This document shows, piece by piece, positions 15,022-21,683 of a DNA stretch of 24,674 nucleotides (position 1 is the first letter of the stretch; each line of letters begins with the position of its first letter). The DNA is from JANRKG01 sp033763635 (lineage in GTDB: Bacteria > Cyanobacteriota > Cyanobacteriia > GCF-001939115). The position numbers and the translations under genes were made by a program. Location: the NCBI GenBank assembly GCA_033763635.1, contig JANRKG010000453.1, forward strand, positions 1 to 24,674, written 5' to 3'. Below the pieces are notes generated by a model. It did no database searches and was not told the DNA's origin. It saw nothing but the letters and a program-made list of their open reading frames with translations.

Positions 15022-15711
15022 CAAACTTTGAATCGGCTCCCAATTCAATACATCTTGCAAAAGGGAGCGGTAGCCACTGACATTGGGATGTAGCCCATCC
15101 GAGGAGAGACGAGGTTTCCACCAGCTTTCACCGCGATCGAGCCACAGATTCAAGATATCTAGAAATGGAATTTGCCGGATGCGACAGGCCCGTTCGGTGG
15201 CTTCCGTATAACGACATTGATCTTCATGGTTATAGAAGAGACATTGGGAGAAGGGCATACAGGTCTCATCCACGGGAGCCATGCCGACAAAGAACACAGG
15301 GCAGAGGTGTTGCGCCCGTTCCAGTAACTCTGCCAATTCCGTTTCAAAGGTTTCAAAGGCTGTATAGTTGCGACCATCGGGACGGGCAACTCGCGCCGAG
15401 TCATTGACCCCAACGGACAGAATAATGCGATCGGGAACACGGTTTCGCAATTCTCCTCGATGCCGAAATTCATCCTCTAGGCGACGGGCGACCTGCTTCA
15501 CCCGATCGCCTCGCACCCCCAGATTGTACAGGGCATGACCGGGGCTGTCGGGGTTCATCCAACGTCGCCGCAATCGTTCCACCCAGCCGCCCCCTTCTGG
15601 GTCACCGTAGCCGTAGATGATGCTGTCTCCCAGAGCCACTAACCGTAGGGATTGGGGAGGTGCGATCGAAGGACGGACCAAACTGGAGGTAGAGACCGAA
15701 AGTGTTTGCAT
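15016..15711 (-). CDS. SGNH/GDSL-family hydrolase
   Basis: A predicted esterase or lipase of 231 residues; the substrate is unknown. The SGNH blocks are intact and in order: block I LVALGDSIIYGYG (Ser30), block II YNLGVRGDR (Gly65), block III SVGVND (Asn103), and block V SSDGLHPNVSGY (Asp205, His208). The first 20 residues are Ser/Thr-rich and polar, without a signal peptide, so a cytoplasmic location is likely. The start is the only ATG that keeps block I with a short leader. The gene is convergent with the pentapeptide-protein gene, and the stop codon lies in a shared hairpin. Confidence 0.92.
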   Translation of the reverse strand: MQTLSVSTSSLVRPSIAPPQSLRLVALGDSIIYGYGDPEGGGWVERLRRRWMNPDSPGHALYNLGVRGDRVKQVARRLEDEFRHRGELRNRVPDRIILSVGVNDSARVARPDGRNYTAFETFETELAELLERAQHLCPVFFVGMAPVDETCMPFSQCLFYNHEDQCRYTEATERACRIRQIPFLDILNLWLDRGESWWKPRLSSDGLHPNVSGYRSLLQDVLNWEPIQSLG

Positions 15712-15848
15712 GAATCACCTAATTGTTAACGTGCCACTCGGCGGGACAGGGAAACAAATGCCCCTCAGACCCACCCATAAGGACAGAATCCTCGATAGGT
15801 ACGAGAAGCGTTCTGCCGAAGCTTTCGGGCAGAGGACCGTTGTAAAGG

Positions 15849-15877
15849 AATGTAGCACTCCTCAAAAAAGTTTGCAA
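15849..15877 (-). promoter_or_regulatory. Candidate sigma70-type promoter for the SGNH hydrolase
   Basis: On the minus strand TTGCAA (15877-15872), a 17-nt spacer and TACATT (15854-15849) fit a -35/-10 pair. The transcript would carry a leader of about 130 nt containing the hairpin near 15809-15832. This is a motif match only. Confidence 0.3.
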
Positions 15878-15966
15878 ATCTTGACTGATTGCAAAAAATG
15901 ATTCTGCTCAATCAATGCATCAGAAGTCGGCAAGAAATAAATCAGGTTCAGGCAGCTCTAAAGAGT

Positions 15967-16016
15967 TCAAACCCCTTGAAAACATTCAGCTTTCAAGAAG
16001 CTTTCAAGGGGTTTGA
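15967..16016 (-). terminator. Perfect 15-bp inverted repeat downstream of tRNA-Gly
   Basis: TCAAACCCCTTGAAA (15967-15981) and TTTCAAGGGGTTTGA (16002-16016) are perfect complements around a 20-nt loop that itself contains a second GCTTTCAAG copy. It begins 6 nt past the tRNA 3' end in the direction of transcription. No clear T-run follows, so it may be a terminator/processing hairpin or a mobile repeat. Confidence 0.55.
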
Positions 16017-16021
16017 GGGGA

Positions 16022-16093
16022 AGCGGGTCATGGGATTCGAACCCACGGCATTCACCTTGGCAAGGTGACGCTCTACCACTGAGCTAGACCCGC
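16022..16093 (-). tRNA. tRNA-Gly(GCC)
   Basis: The minus strand reads GCGGGTC TA GCTC AGTGGTA GAGC, then anticodon arm TCACC-TTGCCAA-GGTGA (anticodon GCC), then T-arm GTGGG-TTCGAAT-CCCAT and acceptor GACCCGC with discriminator T. All four stems pair. It is 72 nt, the usual length for this tRNA, and CCA is not encoded. It decodes GGC and GGU glycine codons. Confidence 0.97.
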
Positions 16094-16109
16094 ACATTGT
16101 GCATTTACT

Positions 16110-16138
16110 AGTGTGCCAAAACCTTTGGAATTTGTCAA
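16110..16138 (-). promoter_or_regulatory. Candidate promoter of tRNA-Gly
   Basis: On the minus strand a consensus -35 TTGACA (16138-16133), exactly 17 nt of spacer, and CACACT (16115-16110) as a weak -10. The -10 ends 16 nt before the tRNA 5' end, a normal distance. The site overlaps the spacer after the MBL-fusion gene's stop (16161). Confidence 0.45.
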
Positions 16139-16160
16139 CCTTTTTGTGGAAACTCGATTG

Positions 16161-17033
16161 CTACTGTCCCTGCATCCACTCCAAGCACCGTTGCATCTGT
16201 TGTTGCATCATAGCGCGATCGGCCTGATAGCGTCGTCCATGCCCCGGCAAAACCCACTCGAAGGAATAGTGACTGAGTTTTTCCATCGATCGCTGTAATT
16301 CCGGCCAGGAGTACCAACAGGCATTCCGAAAGGCGATCAGGTGGTGAAGAGAATCGGACCAGGCCAAGTGATCGCCTGTGAACAGAAATTGGTTGCGATA
16401 GAGCAAAACAGTGTGCCCCTTCGTATGACCGGGGACGGGAATAATCAGGAGGTCGGGGGCCAGGGCATACGGGGTCGAGTCAGAGAGTTGAATTTCGATG
16501 CTCCGAGTATTGGTATTGATTTCATCGCAATGGAGAATTCGATCGCACCCGAAATGATCGTGGAACTTCTGATGGTCTGCAACATCATCGCGATGGGTGA
16601 GGTACAGATAACGAATGCCGCCCATTTCCTCCAACCGCTTGACGAGTGGGGAGACGAAGCGGGGAGAATCCACCAAAATATTTCCTTCCGGTCGCTGAAT
16701 GAAGTAGCTGGCAGCCCCATAGGAGTTTTCGGCATGGTAGCCACAGTGATACACCGTTTCGGCAACTGGAATGGGAAACGTCTGCTGAACCGCCTGAATA
16801 TCAGTGGGTTTGTGAACGGTGCCAATCGAACCTGTAGGGCAGGCTAAAAGAGCTTGCAGGGCGCGAACCCGTTCTTCTTCGCGAGTCGGTTGATGATAAA
16901 CCGCAGATTGATCGCCCACTTCACAAAATACTTCAGGGACCATCCAGCGGCAGGTATCACAATCAATACAGGAAGTATCAACATAGATATCCCCTTCTAC
17001 GTTTTCCGGGCGGCGGTGGGTCAGGTGGGCCAT
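16161..17033 (-). CDS. Ferredoxin-like domain fused to metallo-beta-lactamase-fold hydrolase
   Basis: 290 residues in two domains. Residues 10-75 are a small ferredoxin-like domain with Cys22, Cys25, Cys28 (CIDCDTC) and Cys65 (CPTGSIG), enough for one [4Fe-4S] cluster. Residues 85-285 are a metallo-beta-lactamase fold: THRDDVADH (His147, Asp149, Asp153, His154), VPGHTKGH (His203), FTGDHL (Asp221), and LPGHGR near the C-terminus. The first metal motif is not the usual HxHxDH but HxDxxxDH. The pairing of a cluster with the hydrolase suggests a redox-coupled or redox-sensed hydrolase or oxidase; the substrate is unknown. No signal peptide. The ATG at 17033 gives a short basic leader before the ferredoxin domain. 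Divergent from the DUF2062 gene. Confidence 0.9.
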   Translation of the reverse strand: MAHLTHRRPENVEGDIYVDTSCIDCDTCRWMVPEVFCEVGDQSAVYHQPTREEERVRALQALLACPTGSIGTVHKPTDIQAVQQTFPIPVAETVYHCGYHAENSYGAASYFIQRPEGNILVDSPRFVSPLVKRLEEMGGIRYLYLTHRDDVADHQKFHDHFGCDRILHCDEINTNTRSIEIQLSDSTPYALAPDLLIIPVPGHTKGHTVLLYRNQFLFTGDHLAWSDSLHHLIAFRNACWYSWPELQRSMEKLSHYSFEWVLPGHGRRYQADRAMMQQQMQRCLEWMQGQ

Positions 17034-17183
17034 TGGAGGGGGGCTAGAGGTGTTAATTGAGAGTATCTTCAGGGTATCGAAAGGAATTGCTTTTGTGGGG
17101 ATGGCTACCTGAAGGAACCTTATCTGGCAAGCTATCTTAGGAAAGTAGCCTGATTTTCTCGCTATCTATCCTTGTTTTCCCGT

Positions 17184-17708
17184 ATGAAACGTCGTCGCAC
17201 TAAATCTTCTTTGATTGCCCAGGGGAAGCGGATTTCTCGCTATCTATATCTTCGGTTTATTCGTTTACGAGGAAATCCTGTCGAGATTTCGCGAGGATTT
17301 GCAGTTGGCATTTTTTGGGGAATGTTCCCCCTCCCTGGCTTGCAAATGGCAACTGCTGCCCTCACAGCAGCGATCGTGCGGGGGAATATTCTGGCAGCCG
17401 CAGCAGGGACCTGGCTCACCAATCCTCTGACAACCCTCCCGATCGCAGCCTTAAACTTGCATGTCGGGCAACGGGTGTTGGGGCGCTCCTGGGAAGACCT
17501 GCCTCAGGGAAGTTTAACGTCTTGGGAAGGATTTTTCAGTGTGGGATGGGAAATGATTGGGAGTTTTCTGCTCGGTTGCCTGATTACAGGCACGATCGCC
17601 GGAATTACGAGTTATTTTGTTGCCATTCCAGTGATTGAATCGCTCAAGCATCGAGCGGCACAACGGAAACTGCACCGACAGCAGGTGCGGCAGAAGAAAC
17701 TGAGTTAA
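17184..17708 (+). CDS. DUF2062 membrane protein
   Basis: A 174-residue integral membrane protein of the DUF2062 type, function unknown. A strongly basic N-terminus (MKRRRTKSS) and RFIRLRGNPVEISRGFAVGI are followed by the family's FAVGIFWGMFPLPGLQM segment, helices across TAALTAAIVRGNILAAAAGT, the motif TWLTNPLTTLPIAAL, and a final helix near GSFLLGCLITGTIAGITSYF. The C-terminus is basic and cytoplasmic by the positive-inside rule. I chose the ATG at 17184; the longer frame adds four residues from a TTG at 17172. It is a single gene, convergent with the nuclease-fold lipoprotein gene. Confidence 0.88.
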   Translation: MKRRRTKSSLIAQGKRISRYLYLRFIRLRGNPVEISRGFAVGIFWGMFPLPGLQMATAALTAAIVRGNILAAAAGTWLTNPLTTLPIAALNLHVGQRVLGRSWEDLPQGSLTSWEGFFSVGWEMIGSFLLGCLITGTIAGITSYFVAIPVIESLKHRAAQRKLHRQQVRQKKLS

Positions 17709-17743
17709 GCCTGAGTGTCTTTCAAGAGAGATTGAAATCAGTT

Positions 17744-18340
17744 CTACTCTTCTTGATTCCGAAATTCTGAAGGGGTTTGGCGCATCGGATTCTCTGGATT
17801 CCAGATTCCTAGCCCCAACAAACGAGCCTTTTCCTGGGCATGCATGAGGCGCTGGTCGTACTTTGCGTTGGGAGCCTGGGGAGAGACAAGGGCCAATCCT
17901 TCCGCAACTAGCTGTTCATTCAGCAAAACACCGTTTTGCCAAACGTAGGCGAGCTTTCGATCGCGGCTATCCTGTTCTTCCAGGTCGGTTTCCAGCATAA
18001 CCAGAGGAAGGGGTTCTGCAAAGGTGCTTCTGGACTTGCTTCCAATCAATTCCTCTAACCGTGCCTGGGCCTGGAAGCCCCAGGGTTGCTGTTCCAGGTC
18101 AGGGGCTTCGATGCCGATTAACCGGACCCGTTGGGTCGTGTTCTCATCCTTTAGCCCTAAGATTTCCAGGGTTTGCCCGCTGATCACCCGTTCTACCCGC
18201 ACAAAGGGACCAGAGGGAGAGGGTGGCGCTTGACAGGCGGACAGAAGCAGCACCAGACACCCCAGAAGCAGGGCGATCGGGAGAAACTGCCTGAGATGGG
18301 TCCTAAATTCAACGACTTGAGAAAGCCCCTCAATCTTCAT
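17744..18340 (-). CDS. Staphylococcal-nuclease-fold lipoprotein with altered active site
   Basis: A 198-residue exported lipoprotein. The signal segment FLPIALLLGCLVLLLSAC ends in lipobox LSAC (Cys36). The SNase-like domain covers about 46-182: RVERVISGQTLEI, RVRLIGIEAPD, RKLAYVW, LVAEGLALV, and AQEKARLLGLGIW. By alignment to staphylococcal nuclease, the catalytic Arg35 and Arg87 are kept (Arg73, Arg128), but the Ca-ligand Asp21 is Gln56, the neighbouring Asp19 is Ser54, and the general base Glu43 is Asp81. Activity is therefore doubtful. The ATG at 18340 overlaps the end of the upstream ferredoxin gene by 11 nt, indicating translational coupling. It is the last gene of a four-gene minus-strand cluster. 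Confidence 0.88.
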   Translation of the reverse strand: MKIEGLSQVVEFRTHLRQFLPIALLLGCLVLLLSACQAPPSPSGPFVRVERVISGQTLEILGLKDENTTQRVRLIGIEAPDLEQQPWGFQAQARLEELIGSKSRSTFAEPLPLVMLETDLEEQDSRDRKLAYVWQNGVLLNEQLVAEGLALVSPQAPNAKYDQRLMHAQEKARLLGLGIWNPENPMRQTPSEFRNQEE

Positions 18341-18698
18341 CGAGCGGTAATCCTACGCGAGTTTTGCCTTTCCCGAAGTACCGACCAAATTGCAGTTCAT
18401 AGACCTCATCCTCATCCTGAGTCTCTACTTCCAGATCGGAGCGGGGATAGCTCACACACAGTAAGGCGTAGCCCTGCCGTCTCAATTCACTGGAAAGGCC
18501 CATTGCTTCGGGTTGGTAGATTTCTCCCGACACAATCCGTACTGCACAGGTGGTACAGGCTCCATTCCGGCAGGCAAAGGGAAGATTAGTGCCCTGGTTC
18601 TCGGCGCTTTGCAGAATGTAGCGGTCTTCAGGCACGTGGACTGTGTAGTAAGTGTGGGTCTGGCGATCGTGAATTCGAACCTGATAAGAATGGGTCAT
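18330..18698 (-). CDS. Plant-type [2Fe-2S] ferredoxin with C-terminal extension (FdC2-like)
   Basis: A 122-residue soluble electron carrier. The [2Fe-2S] ligands are Cys43, Cys48, Cys51 and Cys81 (FACRNGACTTC and ALLCVSYP), with the usual CX4CX2CX29C spacing. It is longer than photosynthetic PetF (about 97 residues): after the last Cys it continues with DLEVETQDEDEVYELQFG and RYFGKGKTRVG. This extension is typical of the FdC2 group conserved in cyanobacteria and chloroplasts, whose partners are not firmly known. The ATG at 18698 is the natural N-terminus (MTHSYQVRIHD). It lies 43 nt behind the amidotransferase-like gene and overlaps the nuclease-fold gene, so it is probably co-transcribed with both. 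Confidence 0.92.
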   Translation of the reverse strand: MTHSYQVRIHDRQTHTYYTVHVPEDRYILQSAENQGTNLPFACRNGACTTCAVRIVSGEIYQPEAMGLSSELRRQGYALLCVSYPRSDLEVETQDEDEVYELQFGRYFGKGKTRVGLPLDED

Positions 18699-18741
18699 GA
18701 AAGATTAGGAACTACAACCAGGGTAAAAAAGTGTTTGTAGT

Positions 18742-19497
18742 CTATGGTACTGCAATCGCTGGGTTCTTCTGGGGCAAGGGCGCGATTTCCTGCCCCTGAG
18801 CCGCTGCCACAAATGCCTGGAAGATGCGGCACTGGAGGAGATTGTCGGGGGAAAGTTCGGGGTGCCACTGAAGGGCGAGCGCCCAGGGATGCGTGCGATG
18901 CTCGATCGCCTCGATCAGGCCATCTGCTGCCCTCGCAGCCACTTGCCACCCCGGAGGCACTTCCCGCACAGCCTGGTGGTGCAGGGAATTGACCATCAGG
19001 GTAGATTGCTCCATTAATCGAACTAGGCGGGTGCCGGATAGGAGATCCACTGGATGCTGGGTGGGTTGGGTCCGTTCGGCTCGATGGATGACCAGTGACC
19101 CAAATTCGTCAGGGACATGGGCCACCAGGTCCGCCCCACTCACCACACTCAAAACTTGCAGCCCCCGGCAAATGCCCAGAATCGGGATATCTCGTTGGAG
19201 AGCCAGTTGCGCCAGAGGTAATTCAAAAGCATCCCGTTCCGGGTCTACGTTATAAATGGCGGGATGATCAGACCCACCGTATAACATGGGGTTGATGTCT
19301 CCACCTCCCGGCAGGAGAAGGCCATCAACGGTTGCCAAAATCGCTTCCAGGTTCGTTTCCCCTGGAGGCAGTAACATTGGCAAGCCACCCGCCCTACGAA
19401 TCGCCTCAACGTAGGCACGGGGCAGGTAAAAGCAATTCAAGTCGTTTTGACCGTAGGTAGTAATGCCAATTCGAGGAAGGCGAGTCAAGGAGTTCAT
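18742..19497 (-). CDS. Class I amidotransferase-like gamma-glutamyl hydrolase (peptidase C26/PuuD type)
   Basis: 251 residues of the PuuD/peptidase C26 family, which hydrolyses gamma-glutamyl amides such as gamma-glutamyl-GABA. The N-terminus is PRIGITTYG, then LLLPGGGDINP, the nucleophile elbow LGICRGLQVL with Cys110, MVNSLHHQAV, and the catalytic ALQWHPE (His212, Glu214). The stretch after the nucleophile (SVVSGADLVAHVPDEFG) departs from the usual NVALGGTLYQDI, so the substrate may differ. The ATG at 19497 begins the family's normal N-terminus; the frame stays open for 80 codons upstream, but those run through the preceding gene. That gene's stop is 5 nt upstream, so the two are tightly linked. 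Confidence 0.92.
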   Translation of the reverse strand: MNSLTRLPRIGITTYGQNDLNCFYLPRAYVEAIRRAGGLPMLLPPGETNLEAILATVDGLLLPGGGDINPMLYGGSDHPAIYNVDPERDAFELPLAQLALQRDIPILGICRGLQVLSVVSGADLVAHVPDEFGSLVIHRAERTQPTQHPVDLLSGTRLVRLMEQSTLMVNSLHHQAVREVPPGWQVAARAADGLIEAIEHRTHPWALALQWHPELSPDNLLQCRIFQAFVAAAQGQEIAPLPQKNPAIAVP

Positions 19498-19502
19498 ACG
19501 AG

Positions 19503-19934
19503 CTAAGTAGGAGAATCGGGACGAGTCCAGGAAGGACAGGAAGAAGAACAGATGGGATAGGCGGATTGATAAAGGGTCGATCGCTTGCCAAACAGGGCAT
19601 ATCGATGGTCGCGAACCTGGGTGTACACCCGATCGCCCATCCATTTCAATCCCGGTAAGCCCCGGTAGGCTGAGACAAAGGCCGCACCTGCGGGCAATAG
19701 GCGACCGATCTCTTCCGCTGCATCGCTGCCCTGCCACCGCCGATCGGGGTGTCGGGCATCTATCAATATCATTCCCAATTCACAATCCTGTGGTGTAATC
19801 CCCCACAATTTCAAAGTTGCCTCGTCCTGCATGGGGGTGTACTGAAATCGCTGCCCCTGATCCAGTTTTTCCAAAAGTTGCACCAGGCTTGCACACAGAT
19901 TGCAATTGCCGTCATAAATAACGTGGTAGGACAT
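19503..19934 (-). CDS. DCC-family thiol-disulfide oxidoreductase-like protein (DUF393)
   Basis: A 143-residue thioredoxin-like protein. The N-terminal MSYHVIYDGNCNLCASLVQL carries the family's DGxCxxC motif (Cys12, Cys15), then FQYTPMQDEATLKLWGI and the hydrophobic core of the DUF393 domain. The C-terminal part (YALFGKRSTLYQSAYPICSSSC) carries the usual FGKR segment and extra cysteines. The ATG at 19934 was chosen because the family begins within a few residues of the YDG motif; the frame continues upstream without support. It is the first gene of the minus-strand cluster DCC, amidotransferase, ferredoxin, nuclease-fold, a redox-flavoured set. Confidence 0.9.
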   Translation of the reverse strand: MSYHVIYDGNCNLCASLVQLLEKLDQGQRFQYTPMQDEATLKLWGITPQDCELGMILIDARHPDRRWQGSDAAEEIGRLLPAGAAFVSAYRGLPGLKWMGDRVYTQVRDHRYALFGKRSTLYQSAYPICSSSCPSWTRPDSPT

Positions 19935-19935
19935 G

Positions 19936-19974
19936 GGGTAAAGATTCGGGTAAAGATTTATGTCATTTAATGAC
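19936..19974. promoter_or_regulatory. Tandem 12-mer and palindrome just upstream of the DCC gene
   Basis: GGGTAAAGATTC and GGGTAAAGATTT (19936-19947 and 19948-19959) are direct tandem copies touching the DCC start codon. GTCATTTAATGAC (19962-19974) is a perfect palindrome with a one-base centre, 27 nt from the ATG. Together they look like a repeat plus a possible operator. No known regulator site was recognised. Confidence 0.35.
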
Positions 19975-20167
19975 TCTAATTCTACAAGCGATTCCCCAAG
20001 CCATTTTGAACTGAGGAATTCGAGGCACATTTCCACCAAAATTTCCTGACATCTCCAAAAAATTGAAATCCCACAATTTGTTTCCCTCGGTCTCCCATCC
20101 CCATTTGCCCTCCCCATCCCCCCGGATTGCTGTAGCATGAACTCAACTCATTCATTTCCAAAACGGT

Positions 20168-21490
20168 ATGAGGACGGCACGCCCAAAATCCGATCGCACG
20201 AGAGGGCCATACCTCCTCAGGGTATGGATGCGCCTCCTGAAAGACCCGGAAGTGAATCTGGGGGAAACCAGCTACGAGACCTGGCGGCATCGGTTTCTAC
20301 GCGATCGACTCCTACTTGTTTTGTTAATGGCAGCGATCGGCTACCTGACTTTTGTAGGGCTGGAAATCTCTCTAGTGTTGCAAGATCAAACTCGCTTGCG
20401 ATCGGGTTGGTTGCTTCTGGCAGCGCTGATTGAGACTATTTTATTTAGCTGTCTGGGTTTGTACAACGCCCCATTCGGTCGTCGTTATCCAGAGGTTTTG
20501 TTTCTCGCCTGTTCCTGGTCTATTACTTTACTAGAACAGATCTGGGCCACGTTAAATGGACGGGTTCTGTTTGGCTTTGTCTCATGGACGCTGGTATTTC
20601 TGACCCAGGCCACCCTCATGCCTGTTCGCTGGTCCCTGCATCTGATTTCCCAATTGGGAGTATTGGCATATTACTTTGGGGTAAATCCGATCCTGGGTCT
20701 GAAGGAAAATCAGGATATTGCCTTCGAAACCCGTTATGCCCTCTTCCTCTTCTGGTTCTGTCTGGTCTGCAATCTGTCCGTATATCTGTATGAACGGTTG
20801 CAGCGATCGGAGTTTGAAGCCCGTCAAAAGTTACAGGCAGAACAGGCAAAATCCGAGAAGTTGCTCCTGAACATTCTGCCTGAAACCATCGCCCATCAAC
20901 TCAAACACCAGCAGGGAACGATCGCTGACAGTTTCCCTGAAGTCTCGGTGTTATTCGCTGACATCGTTGGGTTTACGAAGCTCTCAACCCGGATTGATCC
21001 AATCGCCCTGGTCAACCTGCTCAACCAAATTTTTTCCACCTTTGACGAATTAGCCGAACATCACCAATTGGAAAAAATCAAAACCATTGGGGATGCCTAC
21101 ATGGTCGTGGGAGGACTCCCCAGGGAACGGGAAGATCATGCGGAGGCGATCGCAGAAATGGCTCTGGATATGCAGAAGGCTTTGACAACGTTCAATGCAC
21201 AACAAAAACAAAATTTTCAAATTCGCATCGGAATTAATACAGGGCCAGTCGTAGCGGGGGTGATTGGTATCAAAAAGTTTATTTATGATCTCTGGGGAGA
21301 TACGGTAAACACCGCCAGTCGGATGGAATCTCATGGTGTTCCCGATTGTATCCATGTCACGGCTGCAACCTACGAACGATTGCGCGATCGGTATCAGTTT
21401 GAACAGCGAGGGGCGATCGAGGTAAAGGGGAAAGGACTCATGACCACGTACTTCCTAGTGGGGCGAGGGGTTCCGGTGGGAGTTGACTAG
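20168..21490 (+). CDS. Membrane-bound class III adenylate cyclase
   Basis: Makes cAMP from ATP. 440 residues. About six membrane helices lie between residues 47 and 207 (LLLVLLMAAIGYLTFVGLEI, WLLLAALIETILFSCLGLY, and so on). A coiled linker (208-240) ends in LLLNILPETIAHQL. The cyclase homology domain is about 255-432. Metal-binding Asp265 (LFADIVGFT) and Asp309 (TIGDAYM) are present. Adenine-specifying Lys305 and Asp374 (FIYDLWGD) indicate adenylate rather than guanylate cyclase. Asn381 and Arg385 (TVNTASRM) complete the site, so it should be active as a homodimer. The ATG at 20168 is the first in frame; one at 20228 is possible. No SD is visible. It is divergent from the DCC operon. Confidence 0.93.
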   Translation: MRTARPKSDRTRGPYLLRVWMRLLKDPEVNLGETSYETWRHRFLRDRLLLVLLMAAIGYLTFVGLEISLVLQDQTRLRSGWLLLAALIETILFSCLGLYNAPFGRRYPEVLFLACSWSITLLEQIWATLNGRVLFGFVSWTLVFLTQATLMPVRWSLHLISQLGVLAYYFGVNPILGLKENQDIAFETRYALFLFWFCLVCNLSVYLYERLQRSEFEARQKLQAEQAKSEKLLLNILPETIAHQLKHQQGTIADSFPEVSVLFADIVGFTKLSTRIDPIALVNLLNQIFSTFDELAEHHQLEKIKTIGDAYMVVGGLPREREDHAEAIAEMALDMQKALTTFNAQQKQNFQIRIGINTGPVVAGVIGIKKFIYDLWGDTVNTASRMESHGVPDCIHVTAATYERLRDRYQFEQRGAIEVKGKGLMTTYFLVGRGVPVGVD

Positions 21491-21528
21491 GGGGTGTCTC
21501 CCCTTTTAAAGACGGACCTGATAGGATC

Positions 21529-21548
21529 AACGTTAAAAGCACTGTCTT
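21529..21548 (+). repeat. First copy of a 20-bp tandem duplication before the cyclase terminator
   Basis: AACGTTAAAAGCACTGTCTT occurs at 21529-21548 and again at 21549-21568, head to tail and identical. The second copy contains the left arm of the terminator stem. Confidence 0.9.
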
Positions 21549-21578
21549 AACGTTAAAAGCACTGTCTTGGTGCTTTTT
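21549..21578 (+). terminator. Terminator of the adenylate cyclase gene
   Basis: AAAAGCAC (21555-21562), loop TGTCTTG, GTGCTTTT (21570-21577) and a further T. This is a perfect 8-bp stem whose right arm runs into a T-tract, 64 nt after the cyclase stop. The left arm is duplicated upstream, so either copy could pair with the single right arm. Confidence 0.7.
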
Positions 21579-21683
21579 CCACTTCACCGAAACTTCATCA
21601 TCCTTGCATGTCTCCCCCCCTTTCAGGGCATTCTGTAAATAGACCTCAGAATCGCTCCTTCTTCCCCTTGCGAGCCTACCTTC

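Larger units (their letters stand above)
15712..16021. other. 310-bp gene-free spacer between hydrolase gene and tRNA
   Basis: No coding frame here has support. On the minus strand, which would be the hydrolase leader, a stable hairpin TCTGCCCGAAAGCTTCGGCAGA lies around 15809-15832. A candidate promoter lies at 15849-15877 and a perfect 15-bp inverted repeat at 15967-16016. An ACTCCTCA motif at 15857-15864 recalls the unpaired core of Yfr1 RNA, but the rest does not fit. A long 5' leader or a small RNA is possible and unproven. Confidence 0.4.

Noticed and set aside
15857..15880. Yfr1 small RNA (ACTCCTCA core)
   Set aside because: Only ACTCCTCA matches; the following CAC and the two flanking stem-loops with terminator are missing.
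15617..15901. 94-codon plus-strand frame across the hydrolase start and spacer
   Set aside because: Overlaps the well-supported SGNH gene and shows no motif or SD.
20582..20849. Small frames on both strands within the cyclase membrane region
   Set aside because: Shadows of the cyclase frame; no independent support.
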